From: an uncultured Prevotellaceae bacterium
Lineage (GTDB): Bacteria; Bacteroidota; Bacteroidia; Bacteroidales; Bacteroidaceae
NCBI GenBank assembly: GCA_947305005.1
Contig: CAMZCM010000018.1
Span: 1 to 46,674, forward strand
DNA: 46,674 nt
Direction: 5' to 3'
The notes under the pieces were generated by a model, which was not told where the DNA came from, did not search any database, and saw nothing but the letters and a program-made list of their open reading frames with translations. The position numbers and the translations under genes are program-made. Positions 16,996 through 25,416 of the stretch are shown here, piece after piece. Position 1 is the stretch's first letter. Every line of letters begins with the position of its first letter.

Positions 16996-18337
16996 TTTTC
17001 TATCGGGTCTGACAACCCTTTTTGACGGCATCACGGCCCAACCTCCCACGCTCGGCGCGTGGATTATTTTAGCACTTTCTGTATTGCTTCTCTTCTGTTC
17101 CGCCTTTGTCAGCGGAAGTGAAATCGCATTCTTCTCACTTTCTCCTGCTGATAAAGCAATTCTCGAAGAAGAGCAGACTACCACAGACCAACGTATATTA
17201 GCACTCCTGGGAGATAGTGAGCGGCTATTGGCTACCATCTTGTGTTGCAATAACTTCATCAACGTGGCCATCATCATGTTGCTGAACTATTTCTTTCTGG
17301 GTGGCGAACGACCCGTCTTGGACTTTGGCGACAATGTGGCGATAGAGTTCCTATTCATGACCGTCCTGCTCACCTTCCTACTGCTTCTCTTCGGCGAAGT
17401 GATGCCCAAGATAGCCTCCACGCAAAAGCCTCTGAGCATGGCACGTCTATGCGCTCCCGTCTATGTCGTGTTAGTGAAATTATGGTGGCCTATTAGCTGG
17501 CTCCTATTGAAATCCGGTAAGATTGCCAACCATATCAAATCCAATCAGCAGCTCTCTGTTGATGATTTGGAACAAGCCCTCGAACTCACAGACAAAGAAG
17601 AGATTGCCGAAGAACAACAGATGCTGAAAGGCATTATCCGTTTTGGCGGTGAGATGGCCCGTGAGGTGATGACACCTCGCGTAGATATGGTGGACTTGGA
17701 TATAAAGACGCCTTTCCCCGAGGTCATCCAGTGTGTCGTGGAAAACAACTACTCACGCATCCCCATTTATGCTGACACGGAGGATAACATCAAAGGTATC
17801 CTCTATATCAAGGACCTCCTGCCCCATCTCGGTAAGACCGCCAATTTCCGTTGGCAGACACTCGTACGCCCCGCCACTTTCGTCCCTGAGACCAAGATGA
17901 TTGATGATTTGTTACGCGACTTCCAAGCACAGAAGGTTCATATTGCCATCGTGGTTGACGAGTTCGGTGGCACCAGCGGACTCATTACGATGGAAGATAT
18001 CATTGAGGAGATTGTCGGCGAAATCAACGACGAATACGATGATGATGAACGTACTTATGTTCGCATGAACCAAAACACCTATATCTTCGAAGCCAAGACT
18101 CTTCTCTCTGACTTCCGCAAGATTATGCAGTTGGACAATGAAGCTTTTGACGAGGTCGCTAACGACGTTGACACATTAGCAGGCTTACTTTTAGAGCTAA
18201 AAGGTGAGTTCCCACAACTTCATGAGCGCATTACCTATGACCATTTTACCTTTGAGGTTATGGAAATGGATGAACGACGCATCATGAAAATCAAAGTCAT
18301 TGTTGGCAAGGGAGCGACTCCAAAAGGCGCACAATAA
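16988..18337 (+). CDS. gldE: GldE: CNNM/HlyC-type membrane protein with CBS pair
   Basis: This 449-aa protein has an N-terminal DUF21/CNNM membrane domain (about 25-200, 'SGSEIAFFSLSPADKAILEE'), a tandem CBS pair (about 215-345; 'MTPRVDMVDLDIKTPF', 'IVVDEFGGTSGLITMEDIIE') and a C-terminal CorC/HlyC domain (about 355-440). In Flavobacterium, GldE is needed with GldD for gliding/T9SS function; the wider family handles divalent cations. The overlap with ssb supports the gldE assignment over a generic hemolysin. Its 3' end overlaps the convergent mutY gene by 41 bases. Confidence 0.9.
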   Translation: MDSFLSGLTTLFDGITAQPPTLGAWIILALSVLLLFCSAFVSGSEIAFFSLSPADKAILEEEQTTTDQRILALLGDSERLLATILCCNNFINVAIIMLLNYFFLGGERPVLDFGDNVAIEFLFMTVLLTFLLLLFGEVMPKIASTQKPLSMARLCAPVYVVLVKLWWPISWLLLKSGKIANHIKSNQQLSVDDLEQALELTDKEEIAEEQQMLKGIIRFGGEMAREVMTPRVDMVDLDIKTPFPEVIQCVVENNYSRIPIYADTEDNIKGILYIKDLLPHLGKTANFRWQTLVRPATFVPETKMIDDLLRDFQAQKVHIAIVVDEFGGTSGLITMEDIIEEIVGEINDEYDDDERTYVRMNQNTYIFEAKTLLSDFRKIMQLDNEAFDEVANDVDTLAGLLLELKGEFPQLHERITYDHFTFEVMEMDERRIMKIKVIVGKGATPKGAQ

Positions 18338-19304
18338 GGCGAGGTTTGGCATAATCATCCAGCTCTTCTTCCCTCACCCAGATATAGCCCTCCGGTAGTG
18401 AGGGCTTTTCTTTTGTCTCCCAGAAATAAAAGTCGGCGTAAAGGATACGGTGCGTCAACACATGTTTCATATCTTTGACAAGGAGGAGAAGCTGTACATC
18501 GCACATCGTACATTGTACATCTTCCATCTCCACCGGCTCCCATAATCCTTGCCAGATATCTCCTGCAGGTCTGCGCCGAATAGCCGTCTCGCCCTTACAC
18601 CTTATATATATATACGCGAGGCGACGTTCCTTCAGCTGTGTCTTTTTCAATTTCACTGGCAGTTTTTCCACTCTTCCTGAACGCAAAGCCTCACACGTCT
18701 CCGCCAACGGACAAATCACACAACGCGGAGAAGAGGGTGTACATTGGATAGCACCAAAATCCATCATGGCTTGATTATACGTGCCAGCCTTTCCTTTTGG
18801 GAGTAACTCAGAAGCCAATACAGCAAACTCATGCTTTCCTTCTGTAGTGTTGATAGGAGTACCAATGCCAAAATGGCGAGCCAGAACACGGTACACATTC
18901 CCATCTACCGCTGCCACATCCAAATTGAAAGCAATACTGCCAACAGCCGCAGCGGTATAATCCCCCACACCTTTCAGCGCACGGATTCGCTCCAGTGTCT
19001 GCGGGAAGCCATCATCCTGTACAATCTGTCGGGCAGCCATGTGCAGGTTACGGGCTCTGCTATAATAGCCCAATCCCTGCCACAATCGAAGCACCTCATC
19101 CTCCGTAGCTGCAGCCAAATCCTCCACAGTGGGAAAACGTTCCATGAAACGATACCAGTAAGCCTCACCCTGTTGGATGCGTGTCTGTTGTAAGATAATC
19201 TCACTCAACCAAATGGCATATGCATCTCGAGTAGATCGCCACGGAAGTGGGCGTCTGTTTTCCTCAAACCACGAGAGAATAATACGCGTAAAATCATGAA
19301 TCAT
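18297..19304 (-). CDS. mutY: A/G-specific adenine glycosylase
   Basis: This roughly 335-aa base-excision enzyme removes adenine mispaired with 8-oxoguanine. The HhH-GPD core has WLSEIILQQTRIQQG (catalytic Glu), LKGVGDYTAAAVGSIAFN and VAAVDGNVYRVLAR (catalytic Asp). The 4Fe-4S loop has the spacing C-x6-C-x2-C-x5-C (CTPSSPRCVICPLAETC). A NUDIX-like recognition domain follows (from about residue 225). Inside that domain, a segment reading VQCTMCDVQL is encoded by a TGTACAT repeat (18493-18521). The start MIHDFTRIILSW (19304) is chosen because a promoter-like element sits at 19309-19316; the frame is open five codons further. Confidence 0.95.
   Translation of the reverse strand: MIHDFTRIILSWFEENRRPLPWRSTRDAYAIWLSEIILQQTRIQQGEAYWYRFMERFPTVEDLAAATEDEVLRLWQGLGYYSRARNLHMAARQIVQDDGFPQTLERIRALKGVGDYTAAAVGSIAFNLDVAAVDGNVYRVLARHFGIGTPINTTEGKHEFAVLASELLPKGKAGTYNQAMMDFGAIQCTPSSPRCVICPLAETCEALRSGRVEKLPVKLKKTQLKERRLAYIYIRCKGETAIRRRPAGDIWQGLWEPVEMEDVQCTMCDVQLLLLVKDMKHVLTHRILYADFYFWETKEKPSLPEGYIWVREEELDDYAKPRLIVRLLESLPCQQ
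18493..18521. repeat. TGTACAT-type repeat inside mutY
   Basis: The plus strand reads TGTACATCGCACATCGTACA then TTGTACATC: four imperfect copies of GTACATC/GCACATC. It is in frame with mutY and falls at the start of the C-terminal recognition domain. Confidence 0.65.
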
Positions 19305-19308
19305 GTCA

Positions 19309-19316
19309 CAAAAGTA
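19309..19316 (-). promoter_or_regulatory. Possible -7 element (TACTTTTG) of mutY
   Basis: The minus strand reads TACTTTTG, fitting TAnnTTTG, but only five bases before the chosen ATG. If real, the mRNA would be leaderless or nearly so. Confidence 0.4.
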
Positions 19317-19411
19317 CATAAAATATTGAGGATAATGACCCTAAAATGCTTTTAAAACGTTTTTTTTATCAAAAAATGAGCGAAACATTTCCGTAACTGC
19401 TTGAAAGTTGC

Positions 19412-19419
19412 TACCTTTG
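19412..19419 (+). promoter_or_regulatory. -7 element (TACCTTTG) of the HU gene
   Basis: TACCTTTGCAAG lies 58 bases before the ATG at 19478. Confidence 0.75.
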
Positions 19420-19477
19420 CAAGCCGAAAACGGTAAAAAGCAAACAATTATCAACATTAACTCATAATAACCAAACA

Positions 19478-19750
19478 ATGACTAAAGCAGACATCGTCAG
19501 CTACATCTCCAAGGAGACCGGTGTTGACAAGACCACAGCCCTCACCGTAGTTGAGGCATTCATGGACCAAGTGAAAGGTGCATTGGCTAACGAGGAGAAT
19601 GTTTATCTTCGTGGCTTCGGCAGCTTCATCCTCAAGAAGCGTGCTCAGAAAACCGCCCGTAACATCACTCAAAATACTACAATGATCATCCCTGAACACA
19701 ACATCCCGGCTTTCAAGCCCGCTAAGGTGTTCTTCGATGCTGTCAAATAA
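19478..19750 (+). CDS. HU family DNA-binding protein
   Basis: This 90-aa protein has the standard HU length and fold: MTKADIVSYISKETGVDKTT helices, the NVYLRGFGSFILKKRAQKTA saddle, beta arm NITQNTTMIIPEHNIPAFKP with the Pro that intercalates in DNA, and the FFDAVK end. It is a nucleoid-associated protein that bends DNA. It is followed 30 bases later by a 29-aa basic peptide gene and a terminator, then rng; this gene order is common in Bacteroidota. It is distinct from the longer HU-HIG protein at 108-683. Confidence 0.96.
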   Translation: MTKADIVSYISKETGVDKTTALTVVEAFMDQVKGALANEENVYLRGFGSFILKKRAQKTARNITQNTTMIIPEHNIPAFKPAKVFFDAVK

Positions 19751-19780
19751 TTTTACCCTAAACTCTAAACATTATCAGCT

Positions 19781-19870
19781 ATGCCAAGCGGAAAAAAGAA
19801 GAAAAGACATAAGATGTCTACTCACAAGCGCAAGAAAAGACTGAGAAAGAATAGGCATAAGAGCAAATAA
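19781..19870 (+). CDS. 29-aa highly basic ribosomal-type peptide (bS22/COX24-like)
   Basis: The ORF runs ATG 19781 to TAA 19868-19870 and encodes MPSGKKKKRHKMSTHKRKKR plus a nine-residue basic tail. More than half of the residues are Lys, Arg or His. The pattern (KKRxKMxxHKxKKRLRKxR) is that of the AURKAIP1/COX24 (mS38, bacterial bS22) family of tiny ribosomal proteins. Similar peptides occur between HU and RNase G genes in other Bacteroidales. It probably binds 16S rRNA; that is inferred from composition and family resemblance. Confidence 0.75.
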   Translation: MPSGKKKKRHKMSTHKRKKRLRKNRHKSK

Positions 19871-19920
19871 TATATGCCCTGTTTGACTCTTGATCTTTCA
19901 GTCTTTGTGAGTCACAACAT

Positions 19921-19968
19921 AGGAACAAACCGTGCTCCCAACACTGAGCCGATTTGTTCCTTGTTTTT
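19921..19968 (+). terminator. Intrinsic terminator between the small r-protein gene and rng
   Basis: AGGAACAAA (19921-19929) pairs with TTTGTTCCT (19953-19961), with weaker inner pairing (GCTC/GAGC), followed by TGTTTTT. It may allow partial readthrough into rng, for which no clear promoter element was found. Confidence 0.7.
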
Positions 19969-20000
19969 AAGAAAGTATTTGTAATAATTGTAATTATCTC

Positions 20001-21575
20001 ATGACCTGTGAAGTTATTGTAGATGTACAGCCGAAAAAGATTGCTATCGCCCTTACTGAAGATAAGCGACTCGTCGAGTATCAGGAGGAAGAGCAACAGG
20101 CAAGTTTCAATGTCGGCGACATCTATTATGCACGTGTGCGTAAGCTCATGCCGGGCTTAAACGCATGTTTTGTCAATGTAGGCCATGAGCGAGATGCCTT
20201 TCTCCATTATTTGGACTTAGGACCGCAATTCAATTCATTAGCCAAGTATCTTAAGCAAGTAGGCAGCGACAAGAAGAACCTTTTCCCTATCTCCAAGGCT
20301 TCTATACAACCTGAACTGCCCAAGGAAGGCAGCGTTCAGAACACCTTGCAATTGGGACAAGAGTTGCTTGTGCAGATTGTCAAAGAACCCATTTCCACCA
20401 AAGGACCACGACTAACCTGTGACATCACTTTCCCAGGACGTTTCCTCGTCTTGGTGCCCTTCACAGATAAAGTCCACGTGTCCTCCAAGATTAAATCCAG
20501 CGCTGAACGAGCTCGCCTCAAGCAACTCATTCAGACCATCAAGCCCAAGAACTTCGGTGTCATTGTTCGCACCGTTGCTGAAGGCAAACGTGTCGCCGAG
20601 TTGGATGCAGAACTCATGGTGTTGCTCAAAAGATGGGAAGAAGCAATCAAGCGCGCACAGAAAGCCAAAGACCTGCCCTGCTTATGCTACGAGGAGACTA
20701 GTCGAACCGTTGCTCTGCTGCGCGACCTCTTCAATCCCACCTATCAGAACATCTACATCAACGATGCCAGCATCTACGAAGAAGTCCGTAACTATGTACA
20801 GATTATCGCCCCGGAGATGATTGAAATTGTCAAATTGTACAAGGGAAAGCTTCCCATCTTCGACAATTTCGACGTGACGCGGCAAATCAAGACTTCTTTC
20901 GGAAAAACAGTCAGTTACAAACACGGTGCCTACCTCATCATTGAGCACACTGAAGCGCTTCACGTGGTCGATGTCAATAGTGGCAACCGTGCAAAGAACG
21001 ACGATGGACAAGAGGCTAACGCACTCGAAGTCAACCTCGGTGCCGCTGACGAACTCGCACGCCAGTTGCGTCTGAGAGATATGGGCGGTATCATTGTCGT
21101 TGACTTCATTGACATGACCTTAGCAGAGGATCGTCAAAAACTCTATGAGCGCATGGTCGAGAACATGAAGCGTGACCGTGCTCGTCACAACATCCTACCA
21201 CTCAGTAAATTCGGACTGATGCAAATCACCCGTCAACGTGTGCGCCCCGTCATGGAAGTGCGTGTTGACGAGACTTGCCCCACGTGTATGGGCAAAGGTA
21301 CCATCAAGTCCAGCTTCCTGTTCACCGATGTGCTCGAAGAGAAAATCAACAAATTGGTCAACAGCCTCGGCATCCGTTCCTTTGTACTCCATGTACACCC
21401 TTACGTCGCAGCCTACATCAACCAAGGCCTTATCTCACTCAAGCGACGTTGGCAAATGAAATATGGATTAGGCGTCCGCATCATGCCCAATCAGCGCCTC
21501 GCGTTCCTTCAATATGAGTTCTATACCACCGATGGTGAAGAAATAGACATGAAGGACGAGGACGAAATGAAATGA
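20001..21575 (+). CDS. rng: Ribonuclease E/G family endoribonuclease
   Basis: This 524-aa protein has the RNase G architecture. An S1 domain lies at about 35-130 ('VGDIYYARVRKLMPGLNACFV', 'GHERDAFLHYLDLG'). The 5'-sensor and DNase I-like catalytic regions include VVDVNSGNRAKNDDGQEANA and MGGIIVVDFIDM, which carry the two metal-binding Asp residues. The Zn-link CPTCMGKG follows. It processes 16S rRNA and decays mRNA. It has no long C-terminal scaffold as in E. coli RNase E, so it is G-type. Confidence 0.94.
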   Translation: MTCEVIVDVQPKKIAIALTEDKRLVEYQEEEQQASFNVGDIYYARVRKLMPGLNACFVNVGHERDAFLHYLDLGPQFNSLAKYLKQVGSDKKNLFPISKASIQPELPKEGSVQNTLQLGQELLVQIVKEPISTKGPRLTCDITFPGRFLVLVPFTDKVHVSSKIKSSAERARLKQLIQTIKPKNFGVIVRTVAEGKRVAELDAELMVLLKRWEEAIKRAQKAKDLPCLCYEETSRTVALLRDLFNPTYQNIYINDASIYEEVRNYVQIIAPEMIEIVKLYKGKLPIFDNFDVTRQIKTSFGKTVSYKHGAYLIIEHTEALHVVDVNSGNRAKNDDGQEANALEVNLGAADELARQLRLRDMGGIIVVDFIDMTLAEDRQKLYERMVENMKRDRARHNILPLSKFGLMQITRQRVRPVMEVRVDETCPTCMGKGTIKSSFLFTDVLEEKINKLVNSLGIRSFVLHVHPYVAAYINQGLISLKRRWQMKYGLGVRIMPNQRLAFLQYEFYTTDGEEIDMKDEDEMK

Positions 21576-21585
21576 TTCTATTAAA

Positions 21586-21622
21586 AGAAAAGCGGGCTTC
21601 ACTTTGAAGCCCGCTTTCTTTT
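21586..21622. terminator. Bidirectional intrinsic terminator
   Basis: AAAGCGGGCTTC (21589-21600) and GAAGCCCGCTTT (21606-21617) form a 12-bp stem with a 5-base loop, flanked by AAAGAAA and CTTTTTC. It serves rng and the convergent GH51 gene. Confidence 0.9.
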
Positions 21623-21632
21623 TCTATTATTC

Positions 21633-23645
21633 TTAAATTTTAATCTTGTACAAAGCGAAGGTCTTGGCTGGGATGATAGCTTTGATCGTGCCAGAAGAAA
21701 TTGCGATCTCACTATGAGCGGGACACACTAATTCTGATTTTCCAGGCATGTTCTCAGCTTCATAATCAGAACAATCCAGAGTTGTTACTTCTGCTTTAAC
21801 CAGAGAAGCTAATTGTTTCTTAGACAAGCCTGTTATATTGATAAGAGCATACTGTGATTCAGTCTTCGTATTGATGGCTTTCACAATAATCTCATCCTTC
21901 TGAAGGTCGATGACGGCACTCGCAAACAAACCATCCTCACCCTCGGGAACAGGATTGGAAACACCTTTGGCACCATCAATGCTGATGGTGGTTGGCAGAA
22001 CGTTTGTTCCCTTATTGAGCATATAGAGTTGCTGCACATAGTAGCTGGCTGTGCGAGAGGTAAAGAGATTGTCATACCAAATGAGATCAGGACGCCACTG
22101 CCACCCCTCGACGTGCGAGAACAAAGGTGCGTAGGTGGCCATATGAACAAGGTCGGCATTGCGCTCAATGTTGGTCATAAAAGCTGCCTCATAGATGCTG
22201 GCACCAGCGTGATTATATTTCTTGCCGCGATCGTGGCAAGCCCACTCACCAGCGAAGACACGTGGGCCGTCCTTCGTGTAGAATTTACGATCACTATAGC
22301 GATTCATGGAGTTCTTATACCATTTGATATCGCGATAGAAGTGCTCATCTACAAGATCAGCTTTCAACTCACGCATCGCTTTCCAGCCATTAAAGAAATG
22401 GTCATCCTCAGCGTTGGGACCACTGGTGCCGATAATCTTGATTTCGGGGTGTGCTTTGCGTACTTCAGGAGCAATAATGGCGAGACGGTCAAAGAATGGA
22501 GCTTCCCACTGCTCGTTGCCGATGCCTAGGAACTTGAGATTAAAGGGTGCAGGGTGACCCATATCAGCGCGTAGCTTGGCCCATTTATTGGTTGCGGGGT
22601 CACCGTTGGCAAAGTCAATGAGGTCAATGCAATCGTCGATGAACTGTTGAAGACCTTCTTTAGTGCAGGGGGCGTGAGCGTCGTCACCGTTCTGATACTG
22701 ACAAGCCATGCCTACATTCAGCACGGGCAGCGGCTCAGCGCCAATCTCCTCAGAGAGTTGAAAGTACTCAAAGAAGCCGAGACCATAACTCTGAAAATAA
22801 TCGGGAAAGTAACGGTGCGTAAAAGTGTAGTGCCAACGGTTCTCATTAAGCGGACGGTTCTCTACAGGGCCCACTGTGTTTTTCCATTGGTAGCGAGTAG
22901 CTAAGTCTGTTCCTTCTACGATGCAGCCGCCAGGAAAGCGGAACACACCAGGATGCAAATCTTCGAGAGCCTGAGCCACATCTAAACGCATACCGTTTTC
23001 ATGACCTTTATAAGTCTTCACTGGAAAGAGACTAACGTGCTCCAAATCTGTCGTCACCTTACCATCTCCCCACACGCGCAGATGTGCCTTAGCAAAGGTC
23101 TTTTTAGGCTTGATGACAGCCGTATATTTTTTCCATTCTTTACCACTAATATCTACTCCGACATTGCCCAGTTTCTGGTCTTCTTCCATCGTGGCGTTGT
23201 CCACGAGGTCAATCCATATCTTGGCATTGCCGCCATCAGGCACGCGTGCCCAGACAGAGAAGCGGTACTCTTCCCCACCCTTCACGCCAATGCCAAAGAA
23301 GCCATGATTTTCAATCATAGTATGTTTATCGCGGTGGCCCGAAGGAGCCAAACGAACATAATGCGGATTACGCTCAAAGGGACCGTCGTCCTTCAGCGAC
23401 ACTTGGCCGGAAATATCCCAACCTGTATATGGGTTAGGAAACTCGAAGCTACGGTTCTTGATCAGTTCACCGTAGAGACCGCCATCTGCCGCATAGTTGA
23501 TATCTTCAAAGAAGATGCCATACATCGTGGACTGAATGGGGGCTCCTACCTTTTTGGCATTGACGGTGATGACCTGTTCCTGAGCCGACATAGGAAGGAT
23601 CGTAAACACGAGTGTAACACTCGCTAACATTTGTTTTAATGTCAT
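21633..23645 (-). CDS. GH51 alpha-L-arabinofuranosidase
   Basis: This 670-aa secreted enzyme has the signal MTLKQMLASVTLVFTILPMSAQ. The N-terminal part of the barrel ('STMYGIFFEDINYAADGGLY') is interrupted by a CBM4/9-like beta-sandwich (about 75-215), as in the larger GH51 enzymes. Acid/base Glu378 lies in LKFLGIGNEQWEAPFF and nucleophile Glu467 in RVFAGEWACHD. A C-terminal beta-sandwich follows. It releases arabinofuranose from arabinan, arabinoxylan or arabinogalactan. It starts 23 bases after the GH27 stop, so the two form an operon read from 25237 leftwards. Confidence 0.95.
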   Translation of the reverse strand: MTLKQMLASVTLVFTILPMSAQEQVITVNAKKVGAPIQSTMYGIFFEDINYAADGGLYGELIKNRSFEFPNPYTGWDISGQVSLKDDGPFERNPHYVRLAPSGHRDKHTMIENHGFFGIGVKGGEEYRFSVWARVPDGGNAKIWIDLVDNATMEEDQKLGNVGVDISGKEWKKYTAVIKPKKTFAKAHLRVWGDGKVTTDLEHVSLFPVKTYKGHENGMRLDVAQALEDLHPGVFRFPGGCIVEGTDLATRYQWKNTVGPVENRPLNENRWHYTFTHRYFPDYFQSYGLGFFEYFQLSEEIGAEPLPVLNVGMACQYQNGDDAHAPCTKEGLQQFIDDCIDLIDFANGDPATNKWAKLRADMGHPAPFNLKFLGIGNEQWEAPFFDRLAIIAPEVRKAHPEIKIIGTSGPNAEDDHFFNGWKAMRELKADLVDEHFYRDIKWYKNSMNRYSDRKFYTKDGPRVFAGEWACHDRGKKYNHAGASIYEAAFMTNIERNADLVHMATYAPLFSHVEGWQWRPDLIWYDNLFTSRTASYYVQQLYMLNKGTNVLPTTISIDGAKGVSNPVPEGEDGLFASAVIDLQKDEIIVKAINTKTESQYALINITGLSKKQLASLVKAEVTTLDCSDYEAENMPGKSELVCPAHSEIAISSGTIKAIIPAKTFALYKIKI

Positions 23646-23668
23646 ACAGAAATGAGTTAAAAAGTAAA

Positions 23669-25237
23669 TTATTCAATCGTTATTTTGTCAATATCGGGCA
23701 TCCAATTGTTGGCGTTGGACAGACAGATGCTATTGCGGCCTTTTTGCAGATAAATGTCAAGCGCCAGCTTAGCAGGAGCGTTCCAGTTTCTGGAGTTTGT
23801 TTCTAAGTTAATCACTTTCTTGCCGTTCACGTAAAGCTCCATGTCTCGGTCTTCGCCGCAGAAATAAGTGATAGTCAGGCGACGCTTACCAGCCTTCTGA
23901 GCATAGACATCGTTCCACTGAATTTGATTCTCTGGACGACCACCAAGCCAACAAGCTGCATATCCACCAGAACACTTATCATTGGCTGTGTAAACACCGC
24001 TTTTCTCGTTCTGGTTGTTGCGCAACTCCTGATAGGTAGGAATGAAGGCGGTCTCGGCCTCATAGACTTTGCGCTCCAAACGCTTCTGGCCCTTCACACG
24101 ATAGATTTTGGTACCGTGGGCAGGAACCGTGATGCGAATGGGGTTCATGTCATAAACGTAGTTCGCCTGAGCATAGCAGTCATAATACTGCACAGCGCCA
24201 CCAAGGTCAATGCTCAAGGGGTCGAACGTGACCGTCTGCTCCTCGTCACTGGGGTTGTAGATTGCAACGGCGCGCTCCTTGCCTTGCAACTTCTTGATGT
24301 CTTTCACAAGGATGTAACATTCACTTTGTTTCTCAGCAACATAGGCCTGCAGATGCAACTTATCTTGATTCAAAGCAATGAGATCCTTGTTGCACATCAG
24401 TTTCAACGATTCTGGACGAATCTTAGCCATATCGCAACCTATGAGCAGCGGCGAACTCATGATACACCACATGCCGAAGTGCGTCTCGTCCTCATTCTGT
24501 GTCATCGAGCGACCGGTCTCCAACATATCCATATCGTTGTAGTGTCCGTCGTGGCAGTAAGCGCTCAGGTAGAGGTTTTCAGCCAGAATGCCCTTTACGC
24601 TCTTCCATGCATCGTAGATATCGCCCGTTGTGCGCCATGAGTCAGCCACGTCGGCGCTCCAAGTACCGGGATAGGCCCAACGACACATATTATATATTAT
24701 ACCTTTTTTTCCGCAATTCTTAATTGCATTGGATATTTTGGTGTATTGCTCTTGCTCATCAAGACGCATGTGAGCACCACCACAATAATCAACTTTGATA
24801 AAATCAAAGTCCCAATCACGGAAATAAAGCTGGCAGTCTTCCTCCTCATGACCGGCAAAGCCCACACCAATACCCCAAGCATGACGATTGCCACTGCCGC
24901 AGGTATTATCGCCAGCATCGCTGTAGATACCAGCCTTGAGACCCAAACCGTGGATATAATCTACTAACGAACGCATTCCGCTGGGGAACAGCTTGGTGTT
25001 CAGACGCAGGTGCCCATCCTCACCACGACCATCCCAGTAGCCATCATCAATATTGATGAATTGGTAACCAGCTTTCTGAAGACCTGTGTTGTGCATAGCG
25101 TCTGCCTGTGATTTGATAAGTTCTTCGTTGATGTTCAAGGCAAATGTGTTCCATGAACTCCAACCCATTGTGGGTGTGCGTTGTGCCATAGCCGTAGAAG
25201 CTACAAGCAAAAGCAGTAAAAAGAAGTTTTTACGCAT
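23669..25237 (-). CDS. GH27 alpha-galactosidase / beta-L-arabinopyranosidase with CBM
   Basis: This 522-aa secreted protein has the signal MRKNFFLLLLLVASTAMAQ. The GH27 barrel begins TPTMGWSSWNTFALNINEE; nucleophile Asp150 lies in FDFIKVDYCGG and acid/base Asp206 in DSWRTTGDIYDAW. A short beta domain and a C-terminal CBM35/CBM6-like module (about 390-522, 'VYEAETAFIPTYQE', 'MELYVNGKKVINLE') follow. GH27 enzymes take alpha-galactose, and some take beta-L-arabinopyranose. The pairing with GH51 makes plant arabinogalactan side chains a likely target. Confidence 0.94.
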   Translation of the reverse strand: MRKNFFLLLLLVASTAMAQRTPTMGWSSWNTFALNINEELIKSQADAMHNTGLQKAGYQFINIDDGYWDGRGEDGHLRLNTKLFPSGMRSLVDYIHGLGLKAGIYSDAGDNTCGSGNRHAWGIGVGFAGHEEEDCQLYFRDWDFDFIKVDYCGGAHMRLDEQEQYTKISNAIKNCGKKGIIYNMCRWAYPGTWSADVADSWRTTGDIYDAWKSVKGILAENLYLSAYCHDGHYNDMDMLETGRSMTQNEDETHFGMWCIMSSPLLIGCDMAKIRPESLKLMCNKDLIALNQDKLHLQAYVAEKQSECYILVKDIKKLQGKERAVAIYNPSDEEQTVTFDPLSIDLGGAVQYYDCYAQANYVYDMNPIRITVPAHGTKIYRVKGQKRLERKVYEAETAFIPTYQELRNNQNEKSGVYTANDKCSGGYAACWLGGRPENQIQWNDVYAQKAGKRRLTITYFCGEDRDMELYVNGKKVINLETNSRNWNAPAKLALDIYLQKGRNSICLSNANNWMPDIDKITIE

Positions 25238-25269
25238 AATAATGAATGTTTATAAGGGTTTTTATGGCT

Positions 25270-25277
25270 CAAAGGTA
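25270..25277 (-). promoter_or_regulatory. -7 element (TACCTTTG) of the GH27-GH51 operon
   Basis: The minus strand reads TACCTTTG, 32 bases before the GH27 ATG at 25237. Confidence 0.7.
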
Positions 25278-25373
25278 GTGATTATTTCCCTTTCTCTACG
25301 CATCTTTTCCGTTTTCATAGCCCACTTTTAATAATTATTTGTCTTTTCCAAGCCGATTTTCCTACATTTTCCT

Positions 25374-25381
25374 TACCTTTG
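25374..25381 (+). promoter_or_regulatory. -7 element (TACCTTTG) of purN
   Basis: TACCTTTGCAG lies 35 bases before the ATG at 25417 and is divergent from the GH27 promoter. It excludes the longer upstream reading frame starting at 25339. Confidence 0.75.
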
Positions 25382-25385
25382 CAGG

Positions 25386-25415
25386 CGTTAAACGCCAAAC
25401 GTTAAACGTTAAACG
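25386..25415. repeat. GTTAAACG-type repeat forming the purN leader
   Basis: GTTAAACGCC, AAACGTTAAACGTTAAACG: three to four direct copies of GTTAAACG ending one base before the purN ATG. It occupies essentially the whole 5' untranslated region. Confidence 0.7.
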
Positions 25416-25416
25416 A

